The notes beneath the pieces are model-generated. The model had not been told where the DNA came from and did not search any database. It worked only from the letters and a program-made list of their open reading frames with translations. A program made the translations under genes and the position numbers. Shown in pieces: positions 1 through 8,408 of a stretch of 35,610 bases of DNA. Origin of the DNA: Desulfobacterales bacterium (GTDB lineage: Bacteria > Desulfobacterota > Desulfobacteria > Desulfobacterales > JAHDSC01); NCBI GenBank assembly GCA_016931455.1, contig JAFGES010000088.1, positions 1-35,610 on the forward strand, in the 5' to 3' direction. Positions within the stretch are counted from its first letter, which is position 1, and each line of letters opens with the position of its first letter.

Positions 1-50
1 CCTCAAGAAGGAGGTATATCTCGTTTGACCGGCAAAGCCTATTAGGATCA

Positions 51-67
51 CACCAGCGGAGCTGGTG
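51..67. repeat. Short palindrome at left edge (REP-like hairpin)
   Basis: A perfect 7-bp inverted repeat (CACCAGC / GCTGGTG) encloses the 3-nt loop GGA and is followed by GTTTAA. The architecture matches the palindrome at 35533-35551 near the other end of the window: ACC(A/G)GC, a 3-base loop, then GC(T/C)GGT, with compensating changes that keep the stem paired. I infer an extragenic palindromic (REP-like) or insertion-sequence-end repeat. No transposase is visible here. It could also act as a weak transcription terminator for whatever lies upstream of the window. Confidence 0.5.
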
Positions 68-228
68 GTTTAATGTAATTAATTAAAGGGATCACCACTC
101 TGGAAGAGCTAAATCGTCTCACCATGAACTATTGGGCCGCTACGTAAAAAAATTGGGGCAGTGTTGGAGCCATATCTATAAACGAGCCATTTTCCCCTCT
201 TTCTATTTTTTCTAGTTTAACAAATCTA

Positions 229-258
229 TTGAAATTATTCAATCTAAGATGTTATAAG
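229..258 (+). promoter_or_regulatory. Candidate sigma-70 promoter for cheD-HDOD/selA operon
   Basis: A -35-like TTGAAA at 229-234 and a -10-like TATAAG at 253-258 are separated by 18 bases. They lie about 60 bases upstream of the first gene of the run, in AT-rich non-coding DNA. This is a match to consensus only. Confidence 0.4.
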
Positions 259-318
259 AAATAAATTTAATAGTATCTACTTACCTTTAAATTGCTCCTC
301 AGCAAATTGACTTAAACA

Positions 319-1683
319 ATGTCCAATTTATTTCGGTATCATATAGCCGCCGGCAGTTACAGCGTCGGTAAAACAAGAGCCGTGCTGATGCAGGCCTTTT
401 TAGGTACTTGCGTGGGCGTCACCATATACGATTCCGATGCCGGTGTCGGTGGTTTAATTCATTTATTGTTACCGGAACCGATTTTTTATGAAAGTGTCAG
501 TGATCCGAAAAAATATGCATCGACCGGAATGCCGCTTTTTATTCAGGCCCTCATGGAAGCAGGCGCTTCTTTGAAAAAATTGAAAGCCTGCGTTGCAGGT
601 GGTGCCTTACTCGGCCCTTTAAATCAACAAGACCTGGATCTTGATATTGGAGGACGCACAACAGAAGTTGTCATGAATTTCCTTGAAAATTCCCGTATTC
701 GATGCCAAAAATCCGAAACAGGTGGGTTTTTTACCTGCCGTCTCAGCCTAGATATGCAAAATTGGCAAAGCCGTATCGAACCTTCGGGATATGAAAAATC
801 TTTTTTAAATTTTGACAGCCATCCACCATCAACTCAACATATAAAACGCACTATGAATGAATTACAGCCGATTCCTCAGGTAGCATTAAAAATATTACGG
901 ATCATGGAGGAAGACCTTTTTGACATCGACAAAGTCGCTCAAGAGGTTCAAAAGGACCAGGTTATCAGTGCGAAAACGTTGAAACTATGTAACTCAATTT
1001 TTTTTAAAAGGTTGGAAAAAATCGATTCAATTAAAAACGCCCTCATCTTATTAGGTCAAAATCTTTTAATGAAAATGATTCTGTCGGCTTCCGTGAAAAG
1101 TTTTTTCAACACGGATACAATGGGATATTCTCTTTGCCGGGGCGGCCTCTATCATCATGCTGTCGGCACAGCGATTGTCGCTGAAAAACTGGCACACTTC
1201 ACCGGACTGGTAAGACCTATCCTCGCTTATACAGCAGGACTTTTGCATGATATCGGAAAAGTAGTGCTGGATCAATTCATCACTTCAACCTATCCGTTAT
1301 TTTATCGCAGACTGCAAGATGGAGAAAAAAATAGTTTAGAAGTTGAAAAAAAAATTTTGGGAATCGATCACACGGAAATTGGAAGTCAATTGGCCCGAAA
1401 ATGGTCTTTTCCGGATTCATTGATTGAAACGATCAACCACCATCATAACCCGAAAAATGAAATCCAGCACTCCGAACTTACAGCAATCGTATATCTGGCT
1501 GATCTGATTATGTCCAGATTTCATACAAACCTGGAAATAGAGCGTATGGATACAACCATCCTGACTACACAATTGGAGAAAATCGGCCTTTCGACTTCCC
1601 AATTTCCGAATATTGTAGATTTGATACCAAGCTCTGTTTTTGAATCTTCGCTGGAGCCGGCCAATGGACGAGGCAATTTTTAA
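319..1683 (+). CDS. CheD-HDOD fusion protein
   Basis: The protein has 454 residues in two parts. Residues about 8-160 resemble CheD, the chemoreceptor glutamine deamidase. The catalytic-type Cys31 lies in GTCVGV and His48 in GGLIHLLLP, matching the Cys/His pair of the family. Residues about 175-400 are an HDOD domain (conserved IPQVALKIL start) and retain an HD-type metal-like motif, LLHDIGK (H310-D311), and NHHHNP near 373. CheD normally stands alone and modifies chemoreceptors with CheC/CheX partners; HDOD proteins are regulatory scaffolds in signalling. The fusion suggests receptor modification coupled to a signalling output, which is inference. No strong Shine-Dalgarno precedes this ATG. 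Its stop overlaps the selA start by one base (TAATG), so the two are probably translationally coupled. Confidence 0.85.
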   Translation: MSNLFRYHIAAGSYSVGKTRAVLMQAFLGTCVGVTIYDSDAGVGGLIHLLLPEPIFYESVSDPKKYASTGMPLFIQALMEAGASLKKLKACVAGGALLGPLNQQDLDLDIGGRTTEVVMNFLENSRIRCQKSETGGFFTCRLSLDMQNWQSRIEPSGYEKSFLNFDSHPPSTQHIKRTMNELQPIPQVALKILRIMEEDLFDIDKVAQEVQKDQVISAKTLKLCNSIFFKRLEKIDSIKNALILLGQNLLMKMILSASVKSFFNTDTMGYSLCRGGLYHHAVGTAIVAEKLAHFTGLVRPILAYTAGLLHDIGKVVLDQFITSTYPLFYRRLQDGEKNSLEVEKKILGIDHTEIGSQLARKWSFPDSLIETINHHHNPKNEIQHSELTAIVYLADLIMSRFHTNLEIERMDTTILTTQLEKIGLSTSQFPNIVDLIPSSVFESSLEPANGRGNF

Positions 1684-3104
1684 TGAAATTAAGTAATGCT
1701 CAGCAGGCTCTTTTGCGGATGCTTCCGGGCGTAGATCATATTCTCGAGATTGCAAAAACAGATCATTATCTTAAAAATATAACAAAATCCGTTCTAGTCC
1801 AATCCATTCGATCAGTTGTTGAAAATTTAAGAGAATCAATAATTTCCGATCACACAGAGATAACTAAAAATGATCTCTCTGAACAATTGATTCTTGAAAA
1901 GGTAAAAAACAAGGTCGAAACAGCCTTAACCCCAAATCTATTGCATACCATCAACGCTACCGGCGTTGTGCTGCATACAAATCTTGGACGCTCGTTGCTG
2001 GCATCATCTGCGATTGGAAATCTTGCAATCATTGCCGGCAAGTATTCAAATCTGGAATTTAATCTATCAACGGGAAAACGAGGTTCCAGATACGACATTG
2101 TTGAAAATGTTCTTTGTGAAATCAGCACGGCTGAAGCAGCCATGGTCGTCAACAATAATGCCGGAGCCGTTTTGCTCTGTCTAGACACCATTTCCAAAGG
2201 AAAATCGGTGCTTGTATCCAGAGGAGAACTCGTTGAAATCGGAGGATCATTTAGAATCCCCGATGTCATGCAAAAAAGCGGCTGTATTTTAAAAGAAGTC
2301 GGCACGACAAATCGTACGCACATTAAAGACTATGAAAATGCCATTGATGATGGTACCGGCCTTATCTTGAAAGTTCATACCAGTAACTATCGTATCGTCG
2401 GATTTACAGCCGAGGTTTCCTTAAAAGACCTAGTCGCATTGGGTAAAAAATATCACATTCCGGTTATGGAAGACCTGGGCAGTGGAAGCTTTATCGACTT
2501 TTCCAAATACGGCTTATCCAAAGAGCCTACGGTGATGGAATCCGTTGCAACCGGTGTGGATATGATCACCTTCAGCGGCGACAAACTTCTAGGTGGTCCC
2601 CAAGCAGGTATTATCGTCGGGAAAAAAAATATCATTGATTCAATCAAAAAAAATCCTCTCACCCGTGCACTTCGTATTGACAAACTGACACTGGCGGCGC
2701 TTGAAAGCACCTTACGCTTATATAGAGACGAAGAAACTGCTATCAAGGCCATCCCAACGCTGCGTCTGTTGACGATGCCGTTTGACTGCATTGCAGAAAA
2801 AGCACAAAAGCTGCATAAAATGTTAAAAAATATAGATGACCCTCGCTTGAATCTTCGGCTCATCAATCGATCTTCACGGGTCGGCGGAGGCGCATTCCCG
2901 CTTTTGGATCTACCCAGCAAATGTATCGGCACACAGGTGCAAGGGATCTCTGCAAACCGCATTGAATTGTATCTACGAGAAAATATACCGCCGATCATTG
3001 GAAGAATAGAAGAAAATCTTTTTATTATGGACCTAAGAACCATACTGGATGACGAGCTGAAAATGATTGTAACCGCATTTGATAATCTTTTGAAAAAGGC
3101 TTGA
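1683..3104 (+). CDS. selA: L-seryl-tRNA(Sec) selenium transferase
   Basis: SelA is a PLP enzyme that converts Ser-tRNA(Sec) to Sec-tRNA(Sec) using selenophosphate. The 473 residues fit the family (about 460-470). The N-terminal helical domain is followed by the hallmark INATGVVLHTNLGRS segment and the PLP lysine K301 in FSGDKLLGGPQAG. The C-terminal region, including RVGGGAFP, is intact. The ATG overlaps the stop of the upstream CheD-HDOD gene by one base. The usual partner selB (specialised elongation factor) is not next door; the following gene is a TPR protein. Its presence implies that the organism makes selenoproteins, but none was recognised in this window. Confidence 0.95.
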   Translation: MKLSNAQQALLRMLPGVDHILEIAKTDHYLKNITKSVLVQSIRSVVENLRESIISDHTEITKNDLSEQLILEKVKNKVETALTPNLLHTINATGVVLHTNLGRSLLASSAIGNLAIIAGKYSNLEFNLSTGKRGSRYDIVENVLCEISTAEAAMVVNNNAGAVLLCLDTISKGKSVLVSRGELVEIGGSFRIPDVMQKSGCILKEVGTTNRTHIKDYENAIDDGTGLILKVHTSNYRIVGFTAEVSLKDLVALGKKYHIPVMEDLGSGSFIDFSKYGLSKEPTVMESVATGVDMITFSGDKLLGGPQAGIIVGKKNIIDSIKKNPLTRALRIDKLTLAALESTLRLYRDEETAIKAIPTLRLLTMPFDCIAEKAQKLHKMLKNIDDPRLNLRLINRSSRVGGGAFPLLDLPSKCIGTQVQGISANRIELYLRENIPPIIGRIEENLFIMDLRTILDDELKMIVTAFDNLLKKA

Positions 3105-4444
3105 TCGTGAATCAAAAACAGCAAAAATCAAATCAGCACTGCAGTTTCACACCCGAATTTTTATTCCACAAAACAAATTTAAAGGATCGGTATTATCCCA
3201 AGGAATCCTCGGTCGTACCGAATGAATGCAAAAATGAATTTCCGCATGTCATGACTGGAAATTCATTTATCGAAACTGCTATGGTGCAGTTGAATGATTG
3301 TTTAAAATTTGGAGTCTTAGTGCTCCAAGTTGATAATTTCAAACAAAAAAATGAGCAATTCATCGAAAACATTGCCACCGCCGTAAAAGTTGATGTCGTT
3401 AAACTCATCGATATGATTTGCAAAAACGAAAATGGAATCCGGGGACAACTTGACGGTCATACATTTGGATGTTTTTTCCCTGGAAAAAACCAATCCGCAT
3501 GTTTGCAAATTGGAAAAAATATTCAGGCAAAACTTGCAACCGTTCGAAAGGAAACACTTACGATCGGAATTGCCGCTTTTCCAACCCTTGATTATCAAAA
3601 AAATCAAATTTTTGAAAACGCTTACAAGGCTCTGAATCATGCGGCATTTTTCGGACCCGGCAGTATAGTTGCCTTTGACGCCGTCAGCTTAAATATCAGC
3701 GGAGACCAATTCTATGAGAACGGAAATATCAAGGGGGCCATTGAAGAATTTAAAGCCGGGCTTCAAATAGATCCATTGAATGTAAATATCCACAACAGTC
3801 TGGGAGTTTGTTACGGAGTGTTGGGAATTTTTGAAAAAGCACTGATTGAATTTGAAACTGCTTTTCAACTTGATCCTAATGAAATTATGGTCATTTATAA
3901 CTTAGGCCTTGTCAATATGTTGATGAAAAATAAAGACAAGGCTCTTAAGTATTTCCTCGAAGCAGAAAGCAAAGATGGTGCTTGTTTTGAAGCGGCATTT
4001 CAAACCGGCGGGCTCTACCTGGAAATGAAAAAGCCTGAAAAGGCAAAAGAGTTTTTTGAACGCGCAGTCAAGTTAAAACCTTCCGCCGCCGCTTCCCGAT
4101 ATCTTGGGCAATGTTATGCCGCCATCGGCTTGACAGATGAAGCAGTATCTGCATATAAGAAGGCGATTAAACAAAATCCGAATGATGCCGACTCACTTTC
4201 CGCCCTTGGATATCTTTTTAGTATTCAAGGCGAAAATCTTGAGATTGCTGAATTATTTTGTCGGCAAAGTTTAGAATATGAGCCGGATAACGGACTTTTC
4301 CGATACCGGTTGGGTAGAATCTATCTTCAACAAAATCGGTTTGAGGAGGCTTTGGAAGAATTTAAAAAAGCAAAAAGATTAGGGTATGATTTCACAGAGT
4401 CCATCGAAAAGATTGAAGCTCTGTGCAACAGGCATACCCCCTAA
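3101..4444 (+). CDS. Degenerate GGDEF domain - TPR repeat protein
   Basis: The protein has about 447 residues. Residues about 60-200 look like a diguanylate-cyclase fold: the segment ending LTIGIAAFP and the following helix resemble GGDEF domains. The signature loop, however, reads LDGHTF in place of GGDEF, so cyclase activity is unlikely. Residues about 205-440 contain roughly six tetratricopeptide repeats (for example the GVCYGVLGIFEKALIEFE and LGRIYLQQNRFEEALEEFKK units), which mediate protein-protein contacts. The first possible start is TTG at 3101, overlapping the selA stop; GTG at 3107 is an equally plausible start. No signal peptide or membrane segment is seen. It probably acts as a cytoplasmic adaptor; the role is unknown. 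Confidence 0.75.
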   Translation: MIVNQKQQKSNQHCSFTPEFLFHKTNLKDRYYPKESSVVPNECKNEFPHVMTGNSFIETAMVQLNDCLKFGVLVLQVDNFKQKNEQFIENIATAVKVDVVKLIDMICKNENGIRGQLDGHTFGCFFPGKNQSACLQIGKNIQAKLATVRKETLTIGIAAFPTLDYQKNQIFENAYKALNHAAFFGPGSIVAFDAVSLNISGDQFYENGNIKGAIEEFKAGLQIDPLNVNIHNSLGVCYGVLGIFEKALIEFETAFQLDPNEIMVIYNLGLVNMLMKNKDKALKYFLEAESKDGACFEAAFQTGGLYLEMKKPEKAKEFFERAVKLKPSAAASRYLGQCYAAIGLTDEAVSAYKKAIKQNPNDADSLSALGYLFSIQGENLEIAELFCRQSLEYEPDNGLFRYRLGRIYLQQNRFEEALEEFKKAKRLGYDFTESIEKIEALCNRHTP

Positions 4445-4560
4445 AAATAAAAAACAAGCTGAACGTTGATTTTAACGGTAGGGATGTTTAATTTTACTTG
4501 TAATTTATGCGAAAGAATATGGTATATAAAAGGTGTTTAATCACTTAAGGAAAACTTAAG

Positions 4561-4785
4561 ATGCCTATCTATGAATATCATTGTAGTCAATGCGACCGGA
4601 ACTTTGAATATCTGGTCATTGGAAAATCAAAGCCGGAGTGCCCGGCATGCCATAGTAAAGAAATCAGCCGTATGATTTCTGCATGTGGTTTTATCAGTAA
4701 AGAGTCCGGTGGTGAAACCGTCAGATCTTCCGGTTCATCTTGCGCGGGATGTTCAACTACCAGTTGTAAAGGTTGTGGGCACTAA
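4561..4785 (+). CDS. FmdB-family zinc-ribbon regulatory protein
   Basis: A 74-residue protein starts MPIYEYHCSQC, the hallmark of the FmdB/CxxC_CxxC_SSSS family. It has two CxxC knuckles (CSQC near 8-11 and CPAC near 32-35) forming a zinc ribbon. The Ser/Gly/Cys-rich tail (SSCAGC, SCKGCGH) is also typical. A Shine-Dalgarno (AAGG at 4547-4550) lies 10 bases upstream. The family is named after a proposed regulator of formamidase expression, but the biochemical role is poorly known. The stop overlaps the hemC start by one base, so it is cotranslated with tetrapyrrole genes. Confidence 0.85.
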   Translation: MPIYEYHCSQCDRNFEYLVIGKSKPECPACHSKEISRMISACGFISKESGGETVRSSGSSCAGCSTTSCKGCGH

Positions 4786-5726
4786 TGGCATCGACAATTA
4801 AAATCGGAACCAGAGGAAGCCAACTCGCTCTTTGGCAATCAAATTGGGTAAAATCAACTCTTGAACTCAAATATCCTTCCTTGTCGATTGAACTGGTCAA
4901 AATAAAAACCAAAGGGGATAAAATATTAGATGTCCCCCTTGCCAAAGTCGGTGGTAAAGGGCTTTTTGTCAAGGAAATAGAAGAAGCTATCTTAGATGGC
5001 CGAATCGATCTTGCGGTCCATAGCATGAAAGATATGCCTGCTGAAATACCGGACGGTTTATGTATCGGCGCAATTCCTGAACGGGAAAATCCGAGAGATG
5101 TTTTAATCTCAAAAGAGGGCCGCTTGCTTTGCGAGCTTCAACCCGGTGCCCACATCGGTACCAGTAGTCTGCGCCGGGCGGCACAAATCCTTCATGTACG
5201 CCCCGATCTGGTTATTTCGCCGTTAAGAGGGAACCTTGATACTCGTATCAAAAAACTTGAAAAAAAAAATTTAGATGCGGTGATTTTAGCGGCTGCAGGT
5301 GTAAAACGTCTTAACCTTGAAAGTAAAATAACAGAATACATAGATGATAACGTCATTTTGCCGGCAGTCGGCCAAGGAGCGCTTTGCATTGAAATCCGGA
5401 AGAATGATCCTGAAATTGGGTCAATTGTAAGTTTTTTAGATCATCCGGCAACTCGTTCCATAGTGATGGGTGAACGTGCCTTTTTAAATCGCTTGGAAGG
5501 GGGATGCCAAGTTCCCATCGCCGCTCACGGAAAAATAGAAAAAGATATTTTTACCCTTTGCGGACTCGTAGCGGGTTTAGATGGAAAAACAATTATAAAG
5601 GATTCCATTTCCGGATCAAAAGACTTATCCAAAAAAATTGGAATACAACTTGCGGATCGTCTGCTTTCCATGGGGGCGAAAGAAATATTAGAAAACCTTA
5701 AAGATACCATCCATGAAAACAATTAA
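4785..5726 (+). CDS. hemC: Porphobilinogen deaminase (hydroxymethylbilane synthase)
   Basis: HemC polymerises four porphobilinogens into hydroxymethylbilane in the cytoplasm. The family hallmarks KIGTRGSQLALWQ, HSMKDMP and GTSSLRRAAQ are present. The dipyrromethane-cofactor cysteine is C241 in EGGCQVPIAAHG, almost the same position as in E. coli (242). I chose the ATG at 4785, which overlaps the FmdB-like stop (TAATG) and gives 313 residues, the usual length; a TTG at 4773 would add only four residues. The end overlaps the next gene by 14 bases, indicating tight coupling to cobA-hemD, the enzyme for the following steps. Confidence 0.95.
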   Translation: MASTIKIGTRGSQLALWQSNWVKSTLELKYPSLSIELVKIKTKGDKILDVPLAKVGGKGLFVKEIEEAILDGRIDLAVHSMKDMPAEIPDGLCIGAIPERENPRDVLISKEGRLLCELQPGAHIGTSSLRRAAQILHVRPDLVISPLRGNLDTRIKKLEKKNLDAVILAAAGVKRLNLESKITEYIDDNVILPAVGQGALCIEIRKNDPEIGSIVSFLDHPATRSIVMGERAFLNRLEGGCQVPIAAHGKIEKDIFTLCGLVAGLDGKTIIKDSISGSKDLSKKIGIQLADRLLSMGAKEILENLKDTIHENN

Positions 5727-7245
5727 AGGTAAAGTTTATTTAGTCGGAGCAGGACCGGGTGATCCGGGACTCATTACGGTGAAGGGCTTGGAATGTATTC
5801 AGCAGGCGGATGTGTTGATCTATGATTATCTTGCATCTCCGGCACTTTTGAAATACGCCTCCAATCATGCCGAACAGATTTATGTCGGTAAAAAAGGAGG
5901 AAATCATACCCTATCGCAAGATGGAATCAATGCACTGATCGTAGAAAAAGCAAAAAAAGGCGTAACAGTGACCCGGCTTAAGGGAGGAGATCCATTTATT
6001 TTCGGCCGTGGTGGTGAAGAGGCGGAAGTGCTCATTGAGGCCGGCATTCCTTTTGAAATCGTTCCGGGTGTCACATCTGCCATAGCAGCACCGGCATATG
6101 CGGGTATTCCCCTTACCCACAGGCAATACACCTCCACTGTTGCGTTTGTAACCGGGCATGAAGATCCAACCAAAACAGATACCGGCATTGATTGGTCGGC
6201 GCTGGTAAAGGGTATCGGAACCATTGTATTTTTGATGGGTGTTAAAAATCTAGCTTATATCGTTGAGCAACTTACAAACAATGGTATGCCGCCGGAAATG
6301 CCTATAGCCCTGGTCCGATGGGGTACAACATCTCGCCAGATCACAGTGGAAGGAACGCTAAGCAATATCGTCGAGAGAGTAAAATCAGCAGGCCTTAAAG
6401 CTCCCGCTATTATTATTGTCGGTAATGTGGTCAAGATCAGGGAAAAAATGAAATGGTTTGAAAACCGCCCCTTGATGGGAAAAAGAATTGTCGTCACTCG
6501 AGCCCGGGAACAAGCGAGCGAACTGGTCAGACTTCTCGTCGATTTAGGGGCTGAGTGTCTTGAAATTCCGACGATTAAAATAATTCCTCCGGATGATTGG
6601 GAACCTTTAGATCGAGCCATTGAAAATCTATCCGCTTATGATTGGATCGTTTTTACCAGCGTAAACGGCGTAAATTTCTTTTTTAAGCGACTTTTTGATA
6701 AAGACAAGGACGTTCGGGCGTTGGGAAATGTACGCACCGCTGTTATCGGTCCTGCTACAGCTAAAAGGCTTCTTGATTACGGTTTGAAAAGCGATATTAT
6801 TCCGGAAAGTTATCGGGCCGAATCCGTCGTAGAGGCATTTAAGAATGAAATCATCGCAGGGAAGCGGATCTTGCTGCCGCGTGCAAAAGAAGCCAGGCCC
6901 ATTCTTCCGATCGAGCTAACCCAAATGGGCGCTACCGTAGATGAAGTAACGGCTTATCTGACCGCAAAAGTTCATGATGATCCCGACACGTTACTGCATC
7001 GGTTGGAAGAAGGAACCATTGATTTGATTACCTTTACAAGTTCTTCCACCGTAAAAAATTTCAAAGCGCTTTTACCTCCTGAAAAATTTGAATCCCTGTT
7101 GAAAAATGTCAGCATTGCAAGTATCGGCCCTATAACTTCCGACACGGCAAGAAAACTAGGTTTTAATATTGATCTCACGGCTGAATCTTTCACCATTCCC
7201 GAATTATGCAAGGCCATCGTAAAATATTATCAAAAGAAGAGTTAG
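5713..7245 (+). CDS. cobA-hemD: Uroporphyrinogen-III C-methyltransferase / uroporphyrinogen-III synthase fusion
   Basis: The bifunctional protein has 510 residues. Residues about 5-245 are SUMT/CobA: the VYLVGAGPGDPGL N-terminus, GGDPFIFGRGGEE and the PGVTSAIAAPAYAGIPLTHR block are diagnostic. It methylates uroporphyrinogen III to precorrin-2, leading to sirohaem and cobalamin. Residues about 255-505 are HemD, which closes hydroxymethylbilane to uroporphyrinogen III (GKRIVVTRAREQASEL start, VFTSVNGVNFFF, ITFTSSSTVKNF). The fusion is common in anaerobes. It channels the HemC product to precorrin-2. The start overlaps hemC by 14 bases. The last codons and the stop lie inside a long inverted repeat. 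Confidence 0.95.
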   Translation: MKTIKGKVYLVGAGPGDPGLITVKGLECIQQADVLIYDYLASPALLKYASNHAEQIYVGKKGGNHTLSQDGINALIVEKAKKGVTVTRLKGGDPFIFGRGGEEAEVLIEAGIPFEIVPGVTSAIAAPAYAGIPLTHRQYTSTVAFVTGHEDPTKTDTGIDWSALVKGIGTIVFLMGVKNLAYIVEQLTNNGMPPEMPIALVRWGTTSRQITVEGTLSNIVERVKSAGLKAPAIIIVGNVVKIREKMKWFENRPLMGKRIVVTRAREQASELVRLLVDLGAECLEIPTIKIIPPDDWEPLDRAIENLSAYDWIVFTSVNGVNFFFKRLFDKDKDVRALGNVRTAVIGPATAKRLLDYGLKSDIIPESYRAESVVEAFKNEIIAGKRILLPRAKEARPILPIELTQMGATVDEVTAYLTAKVHDDPDTLLHRLEEGTIDLITFTSSSTVKNFKALLPPEKFESLLKNVSIASIGPITSDTARKLGFNIDLTAESFTIPELCKAIVKYYQKKS

Positions 7246-7277
7246 AGAGAAAATTTCTCTCTAACTCTTCTTTTGAT
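7229..7277. terminator. 49-bp near-perfect palindrome at the hemD stop (candidate bidirectional terminator)
   Basis: Two 24-base arms, 7229-7252 and 7254-7277, are exact reverse complements around a single central base (A at 7253). The TAG stop of cobA-hemD (7243-7245) is inside the left arm. Transcribed RNA would fold into a very long hairpin that ends in only four U residues before a G, so termination may be inefficient. It separates the tetrapyrrole genes from moaA. It could instead be a protein-binding operator or an inserted palindromic element. Confidence 0.55.
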
Positions 7278-7389
7278 TGGTTCAAGAATCTGATATTTCT
7301 TGAAAAAATTGGCGTTATTCGACAATTCAGTGTATTCTTTAATCTATTTTGCAGCTCACCGCAAAAAAAATATTTTAGATTTTTCAAAT

Positions 7390-8376
7390 TTGAAATTAAT
7401 TGATTCATATCACCGTCGTATTAACTATCTGCGTATCTCCATCACCGATCGCTGCAACCTGAGCTGTATCTATTGTGTCCCACGTCATCGTCTCCCAAAA
7501 CTTAATCACAATGAAATTCTTCGTTATGAAGAAATCCTGCGGCTGGTAAGAATCAGTGTGCGCCTTGGAATTTCAAAAGTTAGGATAACAGGTGGGGAGC
7601 CCCTTGTCCGAAAAGGAGTTTACTATTTTTTAAATGAATTAAGTAAGATAAAGGGGCTTGAAGATATATCACTGACAACCAATGGAGTCTTGCTCATCAA
7701 AGATAACCTCGAAAAAATCAAAGCAGCCGGTATCAACCGAATAAATATTAGTATCGATACGTTAGATAAAAAAAAATACAAGGCAATCACCGGACATGAG
7801 GATTTTCATCGAGTTTGGAGTGCAATCGAACTTGCCCATGAAATGGGATTTGATCCCATAAAGTTAAATATCGTGGCACTGAAAGGATTGAATGACGATG
7901 AATTAATAAATATTGCGAGGTTATCTTTTACCTACCCTTTTCAGATGCGATTTATCGAATACATGCCGATCGGAAGCTCTTGCCTGACCTTTGAACAACA
8001 TTTACCGGTTTCAGAAATAATGAAACGGATCAGCTCATTAGGAAAATTGATTCCGGTTGAAAATAATGCCAACGACGGTCCGGCCAACCGTTATCGGTTT
8101 GAAGGTGCAAAAGGCGAAATCGGATTTATCAGCGCCATCAGCCATCCTTTCTGCCATAAGTGTAACCGGTTGCGATTAACCGCTAGTGGCGGGCTCAGGC
8201 CTTGTCTTTTATCAGACTATCAGGAAGATCTTAAAGTACCGCTACGAAGAGGATGCCTGGACAATGAATTGGTAGATATATTCTTTAAGGCGATAAGGCA
8301 CAAACCTATTGTACGGAAGATTGCAAAAGATCATTCTATCGGCGTTTCGGACCAAATGCATACGATTGGAGGATAA
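7390..8376 (+). CDS. moaA: GTP 3',8-cyclase (molybdenum cofactor biosynthesis protein A)
   Basis: MoaA is a radical-SAM enzyme that, with MoaC, turns GTP into cyclic pyranopterin monophosphate. The N-terminal cluster motif is CNLSCIYC (C22, C26, C29 from this start). The C-terminal second [4Fe-4S] site is C255, C258, C272 (CHKCNRL, then RPCL), spaced as in E. coli. The protein ends in the conserved Gly-Gly tail. I chose the TTG at 7390, which gives MKLIDSYHRR and 328 residues, the E. coli length. A TTG at 7300 would add 30 residues without family support. Neither start has a convincing ribosome site, so the start is uncertain. It is convergent with dctM. Confidence 0.92.
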   Translation: MKLIDSYHRRINYLRISITDRCNLSCIYCVPRHRLPKLNHNEILRYEEILRLVRISVRLGISKVRITGGEPLVRKGVYYFLNELSKIKGLEDISLTTNGVLLIKDNLEKIKAAGINRINISIDTLDKKKYKAITGHEDFHRVWSAIELAHEMGFDPIKLNIVALKGLNDDELINIARLSFTYPFQMRFIEYMPIGSSCLTFEQHLPVSEIMKRISSLGKLIPVENNANDGPANRYRFEGAKGEIGFISAISHPFCHKCNRLRLTASGGLRPCLLSDYQEDLKVPLRRGCLDNELVDIFFKAIRHKPIVRKIAKDHSIGVSDQMHTIGG

Positions 8377-8408
8377 AATTCATACAAAATTAATATCGTT
8401 GTTTTTGA

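Larger units (their letters stand above)
1..318. other. Gene-poor left edge with possible coding debris
   Basis: No complete gene is visible. Bases 1-45 read in one frame as a 14-residue tail (PQEGGISRLTGKAY, stop TAG at 43-45) that could be the C-terminus of a gene starting outside the window. Bases 79-147 read LIKGITTLEELNRLTMNYWAAT then stop; the LEELN-type segment recalls the C-terminal part of some DDE transposases, but it is too short to prove. A palindrome sits between the two at 51-67. The remaining AT-rich stretch (about 180-318) carries the candidate promoter for the downstream operon. Confidence 0.35.

Noticed and set aside
2453-3124. Long minus-strand ORF (223 codons) antisense to selA
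   Set aside because: It is a shadow of the conserved selA frame, with Ser/Arg-rich composition and no ribosome site or family.
7300-7389. N-terminal 30-residue extension of MoaA from a TTG at 7300
   Set aside because: It has no ribosome site and no family support; the family start corresponds to the TTG at 7390.
8377-8408. Shared terminator between convergent moaA and dctM
   Set aside because: No stable inverted repeat with a U-tract could be drawn in this 32-base gap.
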